The position numbers were made by a program, and so were the translations under genes. The notes under the pieces are model-generated. The model was not told the DNA's origin and made no database searches. It saw only the letters and a list, made by a program, of their open reading frames with translations. Below, piece after piece: positions 8,939 to 21,175 of a stretch of DNA of 64,000 bases (positions are counted from its first letter, which is position 1; each line of letters begins with the position of its first letter). This DNA is from Burkholderia catarinensis. GTDB lineage: Bacteria > Pseudomonadota > Gammaproteobacteria > Burkholderiales > Burkholderiaceae. Location: contig NZ_MDEQ02000029.1 of NCBI RefSeq assembly GCF_001883705.2, positions 1 through 64,000 of the forward strand. Direction: 5' to 3'.

Positions 8939-9098
8939 GTGTCAAATTCTATCACCCCCGGCTGGACGCTCCGCCATTTATGGCAAAATGCCCCGCTTCA
9001 CTCACCCGCGGCATCTGGCCCGTCGGGCCCGCCATGCAGCCCGCCGCTCAGGGCCTGCCGGCCCGCGCCGCGATTTCAGCATGCAGATCATCCACGAC

Positions 9099-11423
<2,325 letters not shown>

Positions 11424-11447
11424 GCACGCGAAAGCCGTCGACGCACG

Positions 11448-11478
11448 AAAAAAAGCCCGCCGGAAGGCGGGCTTTTTA
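11448..11478. terminator. bidirectional rho-independent terminator between tex and kup
   Basis: The hairpin AGCCCGCC-GGAA-GGCGGGCT (11454-11473) is flanked by A7 before and T5 after, serving the convergent genes tex (plus) and kup (minus). Confidence 0.92.
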
Positions 11479-11528
11479 TTGCTTCGGCGACACGGCGCGC
11501 GACCAGGCGGCCCGCGCGCCGCGCCCGG

Positions 11529-13445
11529 TCAGATCTCGATCTTCGTACCGAGCTCGACGACGCGGTTCGCCGGAATCGAGAAGAAGTCGGTCGGCTTCGC
11601 GGCATTCTGGTGCATCCACGCGAACACGCGCTCGCGCCAGATCGACATCCCGGGCAGATGCGTCGGCACGACCGTTTCGCGCGCGAGGAAGAACGACGTG
11701 TCCATCAGCTCGAACGTCATGTCGTGCGCGCGGCCGAATTCCTCGAGCACCGCCTTCACGTCCGGCGTCTCGTTGAAGCCATACTCGGCCTTGACGATAT
11801 ACAGCCCGCCGCCCGCATCACGCGAGCTCTGGCGCTTGTCGTCGCGCACGTAAGGAATGTCGCGCGTGACGAACGTCAGGAAAATGGTCCGCTCGTGCAG
11901 CACCTTGTTGTGCTTCAGGTTGTGCAGCAGGCTGACGGGCACGAGCTTGTCGTTGCCGGTCAGGTAGATCGCGGTGCCCGACACGCGATGCGGCGGATGC
12001 GCGAGCAGCCCCTGCAGGAACGGTTCGAGCGGAATGCCGTCGGCTGCCGTGCGCTCCTTGACGATGTGGCGCCCCTTGTACCAGGTCATCAGCAGGAAGA
12101 ACAGCAGCGCACCGATGCCGAGCGGCAGCCAGCCGCCCTGCGCGACCTTCAGCAGGTTCGCGCCGAAAAAGCCGAGGTCGATCACGAGGAACACCGTGAT
12201 GATCGCGCCGACCAGCAGCCGGTTCCAGTTCCACACCTTCACCATCACGACGCAGGCAAGCACGGTCGTGATCACCATCGTCGCCGTCACCGCGATGCCG
12301 TACGCGGCCGCGAGATTGTCGGAGCTCTTGAAGCCGACCACGATGCAGAGGATCACGAACAGCAGCAGCCAGTTCACGACCGGCACGTAGATCTGGCCAA
12401 TCGCGAGTTCGGACGTATGCAGCACCTTCATGCGCGGCACGTAACCGAGCTGGATCGCCTGCGACGTCAGCGAGTACGCGCCCGAGATCACGGCCTGCGA
12501 CGCAATCACGGTCGCGACCGTCGACAGCACGACGAGCGGCAGCAGCCCCCATTCCGGCGCCAGCAGGAAGAACGGGTTCTCGATCGCTTTCGGATTCTGG
12601 ATCAGCAGCGCACCCTGGCCGAAGTAGTTCAGCACGAGCGACGGCATCACGAGCCCGTATGCGGCGAGGCGGATCGGCTTCGCACCGAAGTGGCCCATGT
12701 CCGCGTAGAGCGCTTCCGCGCCGGTCAGCACCAGCACGACCGAGCCTAGTACGACGTAGGCCTGCAGCAGGTGATCGGCCATGAACGACGCCGCGTAATA
12801 CGGATTGATTGCCGCGATGATGCCCGGCACGCGGACGATATGGTACACGCCGAGTGCCGCGATCACGATGAACCACAGCACCATGATCGGGCCGAACAGC
12901 TTGCCGACCAGCGCGGTGCCGTGACGCTGGATCCAGAACAGCGCGATCAGGATCACGATCGTGATCGGTAGCACGAGATGGGACAGGTGAGGCGTCGCGA
13001 TTTCGAGACCTTCGACCGCCGACATCACCGAGATCGCCGGTGTGATCACCGCGTCCCCGTAGAACATGCACGCGCCGAATATCCCGAGCGCCATCAGCGC
13101 GCCCGTCACGCGGGATTTTGAATTCAGCGGCCGCAGCGACAGCGCCATCAGCGCGAGCACGCCGCCTTCGCCGTTGTTGTCTGCCCGCATCACGAACAGC
13201 AGGTACTTGACGCCGACCACCAGGATGATTGCCCAGAACAGCAGCGAAATGACGCCGAGAATCGACGCTTCGGTGAGCGGAATGCCGTGTGCGGGGCTGA
13301 ACGCCTCCTTGAGCGAATACAGCGGGCTGGTGCCGATGTCGCCGAACACGACGCCGATGGCTGCTATCGCTAGCGCCCGCATCGAGTGTTGTTGCGTCGA
13401 ATGCGGCGAGTGTACAGCGTCGGTCGCGTGGATCGTGTCGTTCAT
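11529..13445 (-). CDS. kup: low-affinity potassium:proton symporter, Kup family
   Basis: 638 residues. The inner-membrane protein has about 12 transmembrane helices, the family signature GVVFGDIGTSPLYSLKEAF near residue 36 and NNGEGG near 100, and a hydrophilic C-terminal domain of about 180 residues. It takes up K+ with H+. The open frame extends 50 codons upstream, but that part is hydrophilic, Arg/Pro-rich and unlike the family; the ATG at 13445 gives the expected N-terminus. Confidence 0.95.
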   Translation of the reverse strand: MNDTIHATDAVHSPHSTQQHSMRALAIAAIGVVFGDIGTSPLYSLKEAFSPAHGIPLTEASILGVISLLFWAIILVVGVKYLLFVMRADNNGEGGVLALMALSLRPLNSKSRVTGALMALGIFGACMFYGDAVITPAISVMSAVEGLEIATPHLSHLVLPITIVILIALFWIQRHGTALVGKLFGPIMVLWFIVIAALGVYHIVRVPGIIAAINPYYAASFMADHLLQAYVVLGSVVLVLTGAEALYADMGHFGAKPIRLAAYGLVMPSLVLNYFGQGALLIQNPKAIENPFFLLAPEWGLLPLVVLSTVATVIASQAVISGAYSLTSQAIQLGYVPRMKVLHTSELAIGQIYVPVVNWLLLFVILCIVVGFKSSDNLAAAYGIAVTATMVITTVLACVVMVKVWNWNRLLVGAIITVFLVIDLGFFGANLLKVAQGGWLPLGIGALLFFLLMTWYKGRHIVKERTAADGIPLEPFLQGLLAHPPHRVSGTAIYLTGNDKLVPVSLLHNLKHNKVLHERTIFLTFVTRDIPYVRDDKRQSSRDAGGGLYIVKAEYGFNETPDVKAVLEEFGRAHDMTFELMDTSFFLARETVVPTHLPGMSIWRERVFAWMHQNAAKPTDFFSIPANRVVELGTKIEI

Positions 13446-13663
13446 ATGAAGCGTAATAATCGGGTCCGGGTCGGACAAAACGAGCGCTATTCTACTCGCG
13501 CCCCCGTGAAACGCCGCCCTGCTCTGTTGCCGCGGAACCACGTGATCCACGCTGCGCATGCAATCCGGCGCGAGCTGTGGCAGGGCTGCCATCATAGCCG
13601 GGGCAGCGCCGTCTGCCTACCGGAGACGCGAGGCCCGCCGCGCGGCGCACGCTGCGCCCCAAT

Positions 13664-13690
13664 GAAAAACGGCGCCGCAAGCGGCGCCGT
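13664..13690 (-). terminator. rho-independent terminator after the purA/phosphoribosyltransferase end of the long operon
   Basis: On the minus strand a perfect 10-bp stem ACGGCGCCGC-TT-GCGGCGCCGT is followed by T5. It lies 30 bases past the phosphoribosyltransferase stop. The rest of 13446-13662 (upstream of kup) shows nothing further. Confidence 0.88.
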
Positions 13691-13719
13691 ACAAGGCTTT
13701 CCTTCGATCGGCCGGCCGC

Positions 13720-14316
13720 TTACGCGCCCGAACCGTCGCGCTGAGCGCGACCGCGCTTGATCCACGCCTCGAGGTTGTGCGGACGAACCGTGTCCCATTC
13801 CTCGAACGGCTGATGAATCCACGGATTCGTCGGCAGATACTGCGTGTGATAGTCGGGCTTGACCTTCGAGCACCCCTTGTACCAGAGCACGGCCGAACGC
13901 ACGGCCGTCACGGACGGATAGCGCTCCTTCAGGTGCTCCTGCACGCGCGCAAGTGTGACACCCGAATCGACGAGATCATCGACCAGCAGCACGTTGCCCG
14001 CAAGATTGCCGCGCGTCATCGTGATGTACTGTGCGATGTCGAGCTCACCCTGCTCCGTGCCGGCCGCTTCCCGGTACGAACTCGTCGCGAGGATCGCGAG
14101 CGGCACGTCGTAGATGCGCGACAGCTGGTCACCGACGCGCAGGCCGCCGCGCGCGAGGCACAGGATCTGGTCGAACTTCCAGCCCGACGCATGCACCTCG
14201 AGCGCCAGCAGCTCGATCAGACGGTGGTACTCGTCCCAGCCTACCCACAGGTTCTTGTCGTCGTTGCGCGGATCGGTCATCAAGTCTGCCGCCGTCATCG
14301 AAATTTGCTGCGTCAT
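13720..14316 (-). CDS. purine phosphoribosyltransferase (hypoxanthine/xanthine-type)
   Basis: 198 residues. The PRPP-binding loop VLLVDDLVDSG (109-119) and CLARGGLRVG (about 53-62) are clear type I phosphoribosyltransferase motifs. It probably salvages a purine base to its nucleotide with PRPP. Substrate cannot be read from the sequence; hypoxanthine, guanine or xanthine are all possible. It begins 7 bases after the purA stop, so purine salvage and the AMP branch are one transcription unit. ATG 14316 is chosen; upstream in-frame sequence is a shadow of purA. Confidence 0.85.
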   Translation of the reverse strand: MTQQISMTAADLMTDPRNDDKNLWVGWDEYHRLIELLALEVHASGWKFDQILCLARGGLRVGDQLSRIYDVPLAILATSSYREAAGTEQGELDIAQYITMTRGNLAGNVLLVDDLVDSGVTLARVQEHLKERYPSVTAVRSAVLWYKGCSKVKPDYHTQYLPTNPWIHQPFEEWDTVRPHNLEAWIKRGRAQRDGSGA

Positions 14317-14323
14317 CTGGCAA

Positions 14324-15670
14324 TTACACCTTGAACGGATGGCGGAGCAGGATCGTTTCGTCGCGGTCCGGGCCCGTCGACACCATGTCGACCGGCACGC
14401 CGGCCACTTCCTGGACACGGGTCAGGTAGGCCTGTGCGTTCGCCGGCAGTGCGTCCCACGCCTTGATGCCGACGGTGCTTTCCTTCCAGCCGGCGAACGT
14501 TTCGTACACGGGCTCGCAACGGGCCACATCGGCGGCACCGCGCGGCAGGATGTCCACATCCTTGCCGTCGATCTTGTAGCCGACGCACAGCTTGACCTCG
14601 TCGAGGCCGTCCAGCACGTCGAGCTTCGTCATGCACAGGCCCGACACGCCGTTGATCTGGATCGAGCGGCGCAGCGCGGCCGCATCGAGCCAGCCCGTGC
14701 GGCGCGGACGGCCGGTGACCGAACCGAATTCCTTGCCGACGTTCGCGAGCGTGACGCCGACCTGGTCCTGGCGCTGCGGATTGTCCGCATCGTACAGCTC
14801 GCTCGGGAACGGGCCCGCACCGACGCGCGTGCAATAGGCTTTCGTGATGCCGAGGATGTAGTTGAGCTTCTGCGGACCAACGCCCGCGCCCGCCGACGCC
14901 GCACCCGCGACGCAGTTGCTCGACGTGACGAACGGATAGGTGCCGTGATCGATGTCCAGCAGCGTGCCCTGCGCGCCTTCGAACAGCAGGTTCTGGCCCG
15001 CGTTGTTCGCGTCGTACAGGCGACGCGACACGTCGGCCACCATCGGCTTCAGGCGGTCGGCATAGCCGAGCATCGTGTCGAGCGTAGCCTGGAAGTCGAC
15101 GGCCGCGCCACCCAGGTACTGGGTCAGCACGAAGTTGTGGAAATCGAGGTTTTCGCGCAGGCGGTCGGCGAAGGTCTTCGCGTCGAACAGGTCCTGCACA
15201 CGCAGCGCGCGACGGCCGACCTTGTCTTCGTACGCGGGGCCGATGCCGCGGCCCGTCGTGCCGATCTTGCCCGCGCCCTTGCGTGCTTCGCGCGCCTGGT
15301 CGATCGCGATGTGGTACGGCAGGATCAGCGTCGTGGCTTCGGAAATGAACAGGCGGTCGCGCACATTCACGCCGGCCTCTTCGAGCTCGCCGATTTCCTT
15401 GAACAGTGCTTCGGGGGACAGGACGACGCCGTTGCCGATGTAGCAGGCGACGCCTTCACGCATGATGCCCGACGGAATGAGGCGCAAGATCGTTTTCTTG
15501 CCGCCGATGATGAGGGTGTGGCCGGCGTTGTGGCCGCCCTGGAAACGCACGACGCCCTGAGCGTGGTCCGTCAGCCAGTCGACGATCTTGCCCTTGCCTT
15601 CATCACCCCATTGAGTTCCCACGACGACGACATTGCGCCCGGGAGTCACGTTCACTGCGCTGGCAGACAT
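14324..15670 (-). CDS. purA: adenylosuccinate synthetase
   Basis: 448 residues. The P-loop-like GDEGKGK (22-28) and GHNAGHT (about 45-51) are the family signatures. PurA joins IMP and aspartate using GTP to form adenylosuccinate, the first committed step to AMP. The length is usual for proteobacteria. It lies downstream of hisZ on the same strand, with a 113-base gap, and just before the phosphoribosyltransferase. Confidence 0.98.
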   Translation of the reverse strand: MSASAVNVTPGRNVVVVGTQWGDEGKGKIVDWLTDHAQGVVRFQGGHNAGHTLIIGGKKTILRLIPSGIMREGVACYIGNGVVLSPEALFKEIGELEEAGVNVRDRLFISEATTLILPYHIAIDQAREARKGAGKIGTTGRGIGPAYEDKVGRRALRVQDLFDAKTFADRLRENLDFHNFVLTQYLGGAAVDFQATLDTMLGYADRLKPMVADVSRRLYDANNAGQNLLFEGAQGTLLDIDHGTYPFVTSSNCVAGAASAGAGVGPQKLNYILGITKAYCTRVGAGPFPSELYDADNPQRQDQVGVTLANVGKEFGSVTGRPRRTGWLDAAALRRSIQINGVSGLCMTKLDVLDGLDEVKLCVGYKIDGKDVDILPRGAADVARCEPVYETFAGWKESTVGIKAWDALPANAQAYLTRVQEVAGVPVDMVSTGPDRDETILLRHPFKV

Positions 15671-15783
15671 GTTGATTCGTTAGCTGGTTAAAAACGTATT
15701 CTACCTATGTTCGCGGGCGATTCCGATTTTTTCCGTTTCGCTTCAACGATATGCACGTCGAAGCACGGCCCGCGAACCCCTGT

Positions 15784-16932
15784 TTATCGGGGTTCGACCA
15801 CCCATGCGCCATTGCGCTCGACGAGCGAGCGATCGCATGCGAACTCGTCGAGCACGTGGTCGTGGCCCGGCAACGCCTGGATCACGACCTCGCCCGCATC
15901 GCGCAGCGCCGCGACGGCCGCACGCAGCGCGTCGTCCTGTGCCCAGGGCGCGAGAATCGCCGTGCCACGTGCCTCGACCGGGGAAATTCGCGCGAGCTCG
16001 CGCAGGTCGAGCGAGAAGCCCGTTGCCGGACGGGCACGGCCATACGCCTGGCCGACGTGGTCGTAACGGCCGCCGCGCGCGATCGCGTTCGGCACGCCGT
16101 CGATGTAGGCGCTGAACATCGCGCCGCTGTGGTACGCGTAGCCGCGCAGGTCGGCGAGGTCGATCGCGACTTCGGCGCCGTTCGCCTGCGCTGCGAGCTG
16201 CGCCAGATCGTCGAGCGCCCGCGTGATTTCGGGCAGCACCGGCAACCGCGCGCGCGCCTCGGCGAGCACGCTCGCGTCGCCGTAAAGGTTCGGCAGCGCA
16301 CGCAGCGCTGCGCGCGTATCGGCACCAAGATCGTCGGTGAGTTCGTTCAGCAGCGGCACGTCCTTGCCCGACAGCGCGTCATACAGCGACTCGCCGCGCT
16401 CGGCGGCCTGCGCATCGCGGGCCAGCAGCGCCGCGAGCACGCCCGCATGGCCCAGGTCGAGACGGATGCGCGACAGGCCCGCGAGATGCAGCGCATCGAG
16501 CATCAGTTGCTGGATCTCGAGATCGGCTTCCAGCCCGGCATGCCCGTAGATTTCGGCGCCGATCTGGATCTGCTCGCGCGTCGCGTGCAGGCCGCGCGGG
16601 CGCGTATGCATCACGTGGCCCGCATAGCAGAGGCGCGTCACGCCCTGACGATTCAACAGGTGCGCGTCGATCCGCGCGACCTGCGGCGTGATGTCCGCGC
16701 GCAGGCCGAGCGTGCGGCCCGACAGCTGGTCGACCAGCTTGAAGGTGCGCAGGCGCAGATCCGCGCCCCCGCTCGTCAGCAGCGACTCGAGATACTCGAG
16801 CAGCGGCGGCATCACCATTTCGTAGCCGTACGAACGGAAGCGGTCGAGCAGCCTGCGGCGCAGCTCCTCGATCTTGCGCGCTTCCGACGGCAGCACGTCG
16901 GCGATATTCTCGGGAAGTAACCAGGTCGACAT
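15784..16932 (-). CDS. hisZ: ATP phosphoribosyltransferase regulatory subunit
   Basis: 382 residues, resembling the catalytic core of HisS (class II synthetase fold: FRSYGYEMVMPPLLEYLES, LRADITPQVARI, ARGGRYDHVG) but shorter and without the C-terminal anticodon-binding domain. HisZ is needed with short-form HisG for the first step of histidine synthesis; hisG is not in this window. ATG 16932 is chosen because MSTWLLPENIADVLP is the family N-terminus and AGGA lies about 9 bases upstream; the open frame continues 35 codons further. Confidence 0.93.
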   Translation of the reverse strand: MSTWLLPENIADVLPSEARKIEELRRRLLDRFRSYGYEMVMPPLLEYLESLLTSGGADLRLRTFKLVDQLSGRTLGLRADITPQVARIDAHLLNRQGVTRLCYAGHVMHTRPRGLHATREQIQIGAEIYGHAGLEADLEIQQLMLDALHLAGLSRIRLDLGHAGVLAALLARDAQAAERGESLYDALSGKDVPLLNELTDDLGADTRAALRALPNLYGDASVLAEARARLPVLPEITRALDDLAQLAAQANGAEVAIDLADLRGYAYHSGAMFSAYIDGVPNAIARGGRYDHVGQAYGRARPATGFSLDLRELARISPVEARGTAILAPWAQDDALRAAVAALRDAGEVVIQALPGHDHVLDEFACDRSLVERNGAWVVEPR

Positions 16933-17033
16933 CGGTACGGTCCTACGACGGGAAACAGCGCGCGACACGCGCGCCGCGATATGAATCGGAAATTCGGAAT
17001 CGGGCGGAACGAACGGCGGATGCGCCGTCCGGA

Positions 17034-17225
17034 TCAAGTGGCGAGCAGCAGCAGCACGAGCCCGAGCGCCATCACGATCAGCCCGCCGATCCGGATATGA
17101 TGCGGCGGCCGCTCAGCTATTCTACGAAACGTGTCGCGCCAGGCGACGGGAAACACGAAGGGGAACGCCCCCTCGATGATCAGCATCAGTGCCACTGCGA
17201 GCAACAACGAGCCAGCCAGGTTCAT
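17034..17225 (-). CDS. DUF2065 (YjeT-like) small membrane protein
   Basis: 63 residues with two hydrophobic helices (about 3-25 and 45-62) joined by a short basic loop (RDTFRRIAERPPHH). Such proteins accompany hflKC and purA in many proteobacteria, and the role is unknown. It lies 36 bases after hflC and 101 bases before hisZ, in the same operon. Confidence 0.85.
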   Translation of the reverse strand: MNLAGSLLLAVALMLIIEGAFPFVFPVAWRDTFRRIAERPPHHIRIGGLIVMALGLVLLLLAT

Positions 17226-17261
17226 GCGAGCGACGGCGCCGCTCGACGCGGCACCCCAAGG

Positions 17262-18161
17262 TCAGTGTTTGCGGGGAGCAGGCGCCGCCGGTGCGGCACC
17301 GCCCGTCGGGCTGCGCATGAAGCGGAAGAACTCGCTGTCGGGATCGACGACGATGATGTCGTTGCGCTTGAACGTGTTCCGGTAGGCCTGCAGGCTCGCG
17401 TAGAACTGATAGAACTGCGGATCGCGGCCGAACGCATCGGCGGCAATCGTTGCGGCCTTCGCGTCACCTTCGCCCTTGATCGTCTGAGCGGACTTGTAGG
17501 CGTTCGCGAGCACGGCCTGCTGTTCGCGTTCGGCGTCGGCCTTGATCTGCTCGACGTCGGCCGCGCCTTGCGCATGCACCTGCGCCGCCTGGTCGCGCAG
17601 CGCAGCGATCATCCGTTGATAGACGGCATCCGCCTGCGCGGCCGGCAAATCGACGCGCGTTAGCTGGACATCGACCACGTCGACGCCGAAACCGGACGCC
17701 TTCGCCTTCGCCGCGTCGCGGGCCGCATCGGCGATCGCACGCTGGCCGCCGAGGGCGTCGTCGAGCGCGCGCTTGCCGAACGCGTCGCCGAGTGCGCTCT
17801 TCAGCGTGCCGGTCAGACGTTCGGCGGCTGCCGCCGGGTCGCCACCGGTCGCCGTGAAATATTTCATCGGATCGCTGATCCGGTACTTCACCGCATAGGC
17901 GACGAGCAGGTCGTGCTTGTCTTCCGTGGCCAGTTGCAGCGGATCGGACGACTCGAGCGATTGCAGCCGCGTGTCGATCAGCGTGGCCGTCTGCAGCGGC
18001 GGCGGCAACTTGAAATGGATGCCGGGGCCCGCAAGCTCCGGCTGCGCGCCGTCGCGGCCCGACAGCACGGCCGTATGGCGCGGATCGACGGTGAGGACCG
18101 TCGAGGACGCCGCGAAGGCAACGATCACGATTGCGACGACGAGCGCAATGATTCGGTTCAT
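17262..18161 (-). CDS. hflC: FtsH protease modulator HflC
   Basis: 299 residues. One N-terminal transmembrane helix (about 3-22) precedes an SPFH/band-7 domain and a long coiled coil. With HflK it forms a large periplasmic cage round the FtsH protease and tunes degradation of membrane proteins. The gene begins 14 bases after hflK. The C-terminal stretch is Ala/Pro-rich (GGAAPAAPAPRKH). Confidence 0.95.
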   Translation of the reverse strand: MNRIIALVVAIVIVAFAASSTVLTVDPRHTAVLSGRDGAQPELAGPGIHFKLPPPLQTATLIDTRLQSLESSDPLQLATEDKHDLLVAYAVKYRISDPMKYFTATGGDPAAAAERLTGTLKSALGDAFGKRALDDALGGQRAIADAARDAAKAKASGFGVDVVDVQLTRVDLPAAQADAVYQRMIAALRDQAAQVHAQGAADVEQIKADAEREQQAVLANAYKSAQTIKGEGDAKAATIAADAFGRDPQFYQFYASLQAYRNTFKRNDIIVVDPDSEFFRFMRSPTGGAAPAAPAPRKH

Positions 18162-18175
18162 GTTCTGCGCTCCCG

Positions 18176-19498
18176 TTACTTCAGATCGTCTTCACGCGAC
18201 CGGCTGCGAAACGCTTCGCGCGATCGCAGCACGTCGACGCCCGACGCGGCGGCGGCCGGTGCCGCGCTCGCGGGTACGGCTGCCGCCGGTGCCGACGCCG
18301 CATCGGGTGCGGATGCACCGGTGGGCGCCGCGGCGTTTTGTCGCCCCTGCTCGACGAGCTTGTCGAGCGGCAGCACGACGGTACTGCCGCCCTTGTTGCC
18401 GACGAACACCTTCGTCGCGTTCGAGTAGATTTCCTGCATCGTCTCGAGGTACATCCGCTCGCGGATCACCGCGGGCGCCTTCGAGTACTGCGCATAGACC
18501 TGCTTGAAGCGGTCGGCATCGCCTTCGGCCACCGTGACCACGCGATCGGCATAGGCCTTCGCTTCGTCGACGAGCTTCGCGGCATTGCCCTGCGCCTTCG
18601 GCAGCAAGTCGCTTGCATACGCCTGCGCGGCGCGCTTCGCGCCCTCGCGCTCGTCGCGCGCCTTCGCGACTTCGGCGTAGGCGGCCTGTGTCTGCTCGGG
18701 CGCCGCGACGCTCTGCATCGTGATAGCCGTCACCTCGAGCCCCGACTGGTAACGGTCGAGATCGCGCTGGATCGCGGCGGAAAGCTGCTCACGCAGCGCG
18801 TCGCGATCCTGGTTCAGGATGTCGGCCGCGCTGCGCGTGCCGACGATCGCACGCACCGCGGCCTGTGCGGCCTGCGATACGCTGCGCTCGGGATCGGCGC
18901 TGCGGAACAGGTAATCGGTCGCGGAGCGGATCCGGTACTGGACGATGAAGCGCACGTCGACGATGTCGGCATCGCGCGTCAGCATCGCCGCTTCCTTCAC
19001 GTTCGCGAGACGCACGACGTTGTTGCGGCCGATCTCGATCGAGCGGACCTGCGACGTATCGACGATCTCGTGCGACGCGAACGGATACGGCGCACGCCAG
19101 TGCACGCCCTGGCCGACCGTGCCCGACAGCTTGCCGAGTTGCAGCACGACGCCCGTCTGGCCGTCCTGCACGACGAACAGTCCGCTGCCTGCATAGACCG
19201 CGACCAGCACGCCGATCACGATGCCGACGCCGACCCGCGCGGCCCGCCCGTTGTCGGGACGGAAGCCGTTGCCGCCCTTGCCGCCGAAAAGGCCGCTCAG
19301 GCGCCGGTTGAAGTTGCGCCACATCTCGTCGAGATCGGGCGGACCATCGCCATCGCCGCCTTGCGGACGTTTCGATTCATTTGCACGGGGACGGGATCCG
19401 TCTTTGCCATTGCCTTCGCCGCGTCCCCAGCGGGGATCGTTGATCGACAGCAAGGCGCGCATCCGCCGCCAGGTACTCCGCTCTTTGTATTCGTTCAC
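18176..19498 (-). CDS. hflK: FtsH protease modulator HflK
   Basis: 440 residues. A Gly/Arg/Asp-rich cytoplasmic N-terminus (about 1-90) is followed by a transmembrane helix (about 92-112), an SPFH domain and a coiled coil, then an Ala/Pro-rich region before the C-terminus. It partners HflC. The start is GTG at 19498 (MNEYKERSTW); no strong ribosome site is seen, and an ATG 12 codons in is an alternative. The stop is TAA. Confidence 0.94.
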   Translation of the reverse strand: MNEYKERSTWRRMRALLSINDPRWGRGEGNGKDGSRPRANESKRPQGGDGDGPPDLDEMWRNFNRRLSGLFGGKGGNGFRPDNGRAARVGVGIVIGVLVAVYAGSGLFVVQDGQTGVVLQLGKLSGTVGQGVHWRAPYPFASHEIVDTSQVRSIEIGRNNVVRLANVKEAAMLTRDADIVDVRFIVQYRIRSATDYLFRSADPERSVSQAAQAAVRAIVGTRSAADILNQDRDALREQLSAAIQRDLDRYQSGLEVTAITMQSVAAPEQTQAAYAEVAKARDEREGAKRAAQAYASDLLPKAQGNAAKLVDEAKAYADRVVTVAEGDADRFKQVYAQYSKAPAVIRERMYLETMQEIYSNATKVFVGNKGGSTVVLPLDKLVEQGRQNAAAPTGASAPDAASAPAAAVPASAAPAAAASGVDVLRSREAFRSRSREDDLK

Positions 19499-19545
19499 CA
19501 GAGTTTGTTCACCAGATTAGACGCCGGCGAACCGGCCGGGACCGG

Positions 19546-20736
19546 TTAGCGCCCGTGTTCGGAAATCGTGCGGTCTTCGTGTGGTTCAGCGGGGGCGCCG
19601 TCGAGCGCGCCGTTGGGTAACGTCGCGCCGGAAAGGTGTTCCTCGGAGGCGATCTCGGCGATGGCGGCACGCAACGCGTCAAGACCCTGACCGGTGCGCG
19701 CGCTCAAAAAGACGCGCGAAATATTACCATACTCGTCCCGCTCGACCGCGTCGCCGCGGGCCGCCAGCTCGGGCACGGCGTCAATTTTGTTGAACACCAG
19801 CACCTGCCGGACCGTGTCCGCGCCGATCTCGTGCAGCACGCCGTTGACCTGCTCGATCTGTTCGAGCCTGACCGCGCTCGACGCATCGACCACGTGCAGC
19901 AGCAGATCCGCGTGGATCGTTTCCTCGAGGGTCGCGCGGAATGCGGCGACGAGCTGGTGAGGCAGCTCGCGGATGAACCCGACCGTATCCGACACGACGA
20001 TCTGGCCGACCTCGTCGCCGAGGTACACGCGCCGCGACGTCGTGTCGAGCGTGGCGAACAGCTGGTCGGCCGCGTAGGCCTGCGCTTTCGTCAGTGCATT
20101 GAACAGCGTCGACTTGCCCGCGTTCGTATAACCGACGAGCGACACCGACATCGTGCCGCTGCGCGCGCGCTGCCGGCGTTGCGTGCTGTGTTGCCGGCGC
20201 AGCCGGTCGAGCCGCGACTTCAGCATCTTGATGCGCTCGCCGATCAGCCGGCGGTCGGTTTCGAGCTGGGTTTCCCCGGGGCCGCGCAGGCCGATACCGC
20301 CCTTTTGCCGTTCGAGGTGGGTCCACGCGCGAATGAGCCGCGTCGACAGGTATTGAAGCTGCGCGAGCTCGACCTGCAGCTTGCCTTCGTGGCTGCGGGC
20401 ACGCTGCGCAAAGATGTCGAGGATGAGGCTCGTGCGATCGACCACGCGCCTGTTAAGCGCTCGCTCCAGATTGCGTTGCTGGGCTGGCGCCAGTGCGTGG
20501 TTGAAGATGACGATTTCGACGTTGTGTGCGTCGCAGGCAAGCCGGAGTTCTTCGGCTTTGCCGCTGCCGATGAACATCGCGGCATCGGGACTGGAGCGAC
20601 GGCCCGTGAGGGTGACGGCGGGATGAGCCCCCGCGCTGGAGGCGAGAAGACTGAGTTCTTCGAGACTGGCTTCGAAATCGGTCTTGCCGAAATCGATGCC
20701 GACGAGCGCTGCGTTGATCAAATTATCGGGTGTCAA
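19546..20736 (-). CDS. hflX: ribosome-associated GTPase HflX
   Basis: 396 residues from the outermost start. The N-terminal HflX domain (GSGKAEELRLAC) and the linker GGIGLRGPGETQLETDRR precede a G domain with G1 GYTNAGKST (202-210), DTVGF and NKID. HflX splits stalled 70S ribosomes under stress. The start is uncertain: there is no ATG or GTG in the right place, only TTG at 20736 and TTG at 20721 (giving MINAALVGIDFG, 391 residues), neither with a clear ribosome site. The gene lies between hfq and hflK as in E. coli. Confidence 0.94.
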   Translation of the reverse strand: MTPDNLINAALVGIDFGKTDFEASLEELSLLASSAGAHPAVTLTGRRSSPDAAMFIGSGKAEELRLACDAHNVEIVIFNHALAPAQQRNLERALNRRVVDRTSLILDIFAQRARSHEGKLQVELAQLQYLSTRLIRAWTHLERQKGGIGLRGPGETQLETDRRLIGERIKMLKSRLDRLRRQHSTQRRQRARSGTMSVSLVGYTNAGKSTLFNALTKAQAYAADQLFATLDTTSRRVYLGDEVGQIVVSDTVGFIRELPHQLVAAFRATLEETIHADLLLHVVDASSAVRLEQIEQVNGVLHEIGADTVRQVLVFNKIDAVPELAARGDAVERDEYGNISRVFLSARTGQGLDALRAAIAEIASEEHLSGATLPNGALDGAPAEPHEDRTISEHGR

Positions 20737-20793
20737 GATAAGGCGGCTGGCATCGGTCGCTCGCGGCGACCGGATGCCGGCCGCTGCGATAGG

Positions 20794-21033
20794 TTAGGAC
20801 GAGACTTCCGCGTCCGGGTGGAAATTCACCGGGCGCGCCGGCACGACCGTCGAGATGGCGTGCTTGTACACCATCTGGGTCACCGTATTACGGAGCAACA
20901 CGACGTACTGGTCGAACGATTCAATGTTCCCTTGGAGCTTGATGCCGTTGACGAGGTAGATCGAAACGGGAACGTGCTCTTTGCGCAGTGCGTTCAAAAA
21001 CGGGTCTTGTAACAATTGCCCTTTGTTGCTCAT
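20794..21033 (-). CDS. hfq: RNA chaperone Hfq
   Basis: 79 residues. Sm1 (SIYLVNGIKLQG) and Sm2 (YKHAIS) motifs are intact, and the N-terminus MSNKGQLLQDPFLNALRKE is canonical. The hexamer binds small RNAs and mRNAs for post-transcriptional control. ATG 21033 is preceded by GGAGT at a proper distance; an ATG four codons upstream is a poorer start. The gap to der is 142 bases, the likely site of an hfq promoter. Confidence 0.98.
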   Translation of the reverse strand: MSNKGQLLQDPFLNALRKEHVPVSIYLVNGIKLQGNIESFDQYVVLLRNTVTQMVYKHAISTVVPARPVNFHPDAEVSS

Positions 21034-21175
21034 GGCGTACTCCATCTTTTTTTGCAGGTTGATCTGGATTGGCGACGAAGAAAAAGAGATCCGGCGCCAA
21101 TCGCTACACTATAGCCGATTTTGCCTACCCAGCCCGGGGCATAGGCCTTGCGGCCTAGCCCTTGCGGGGCGTGCT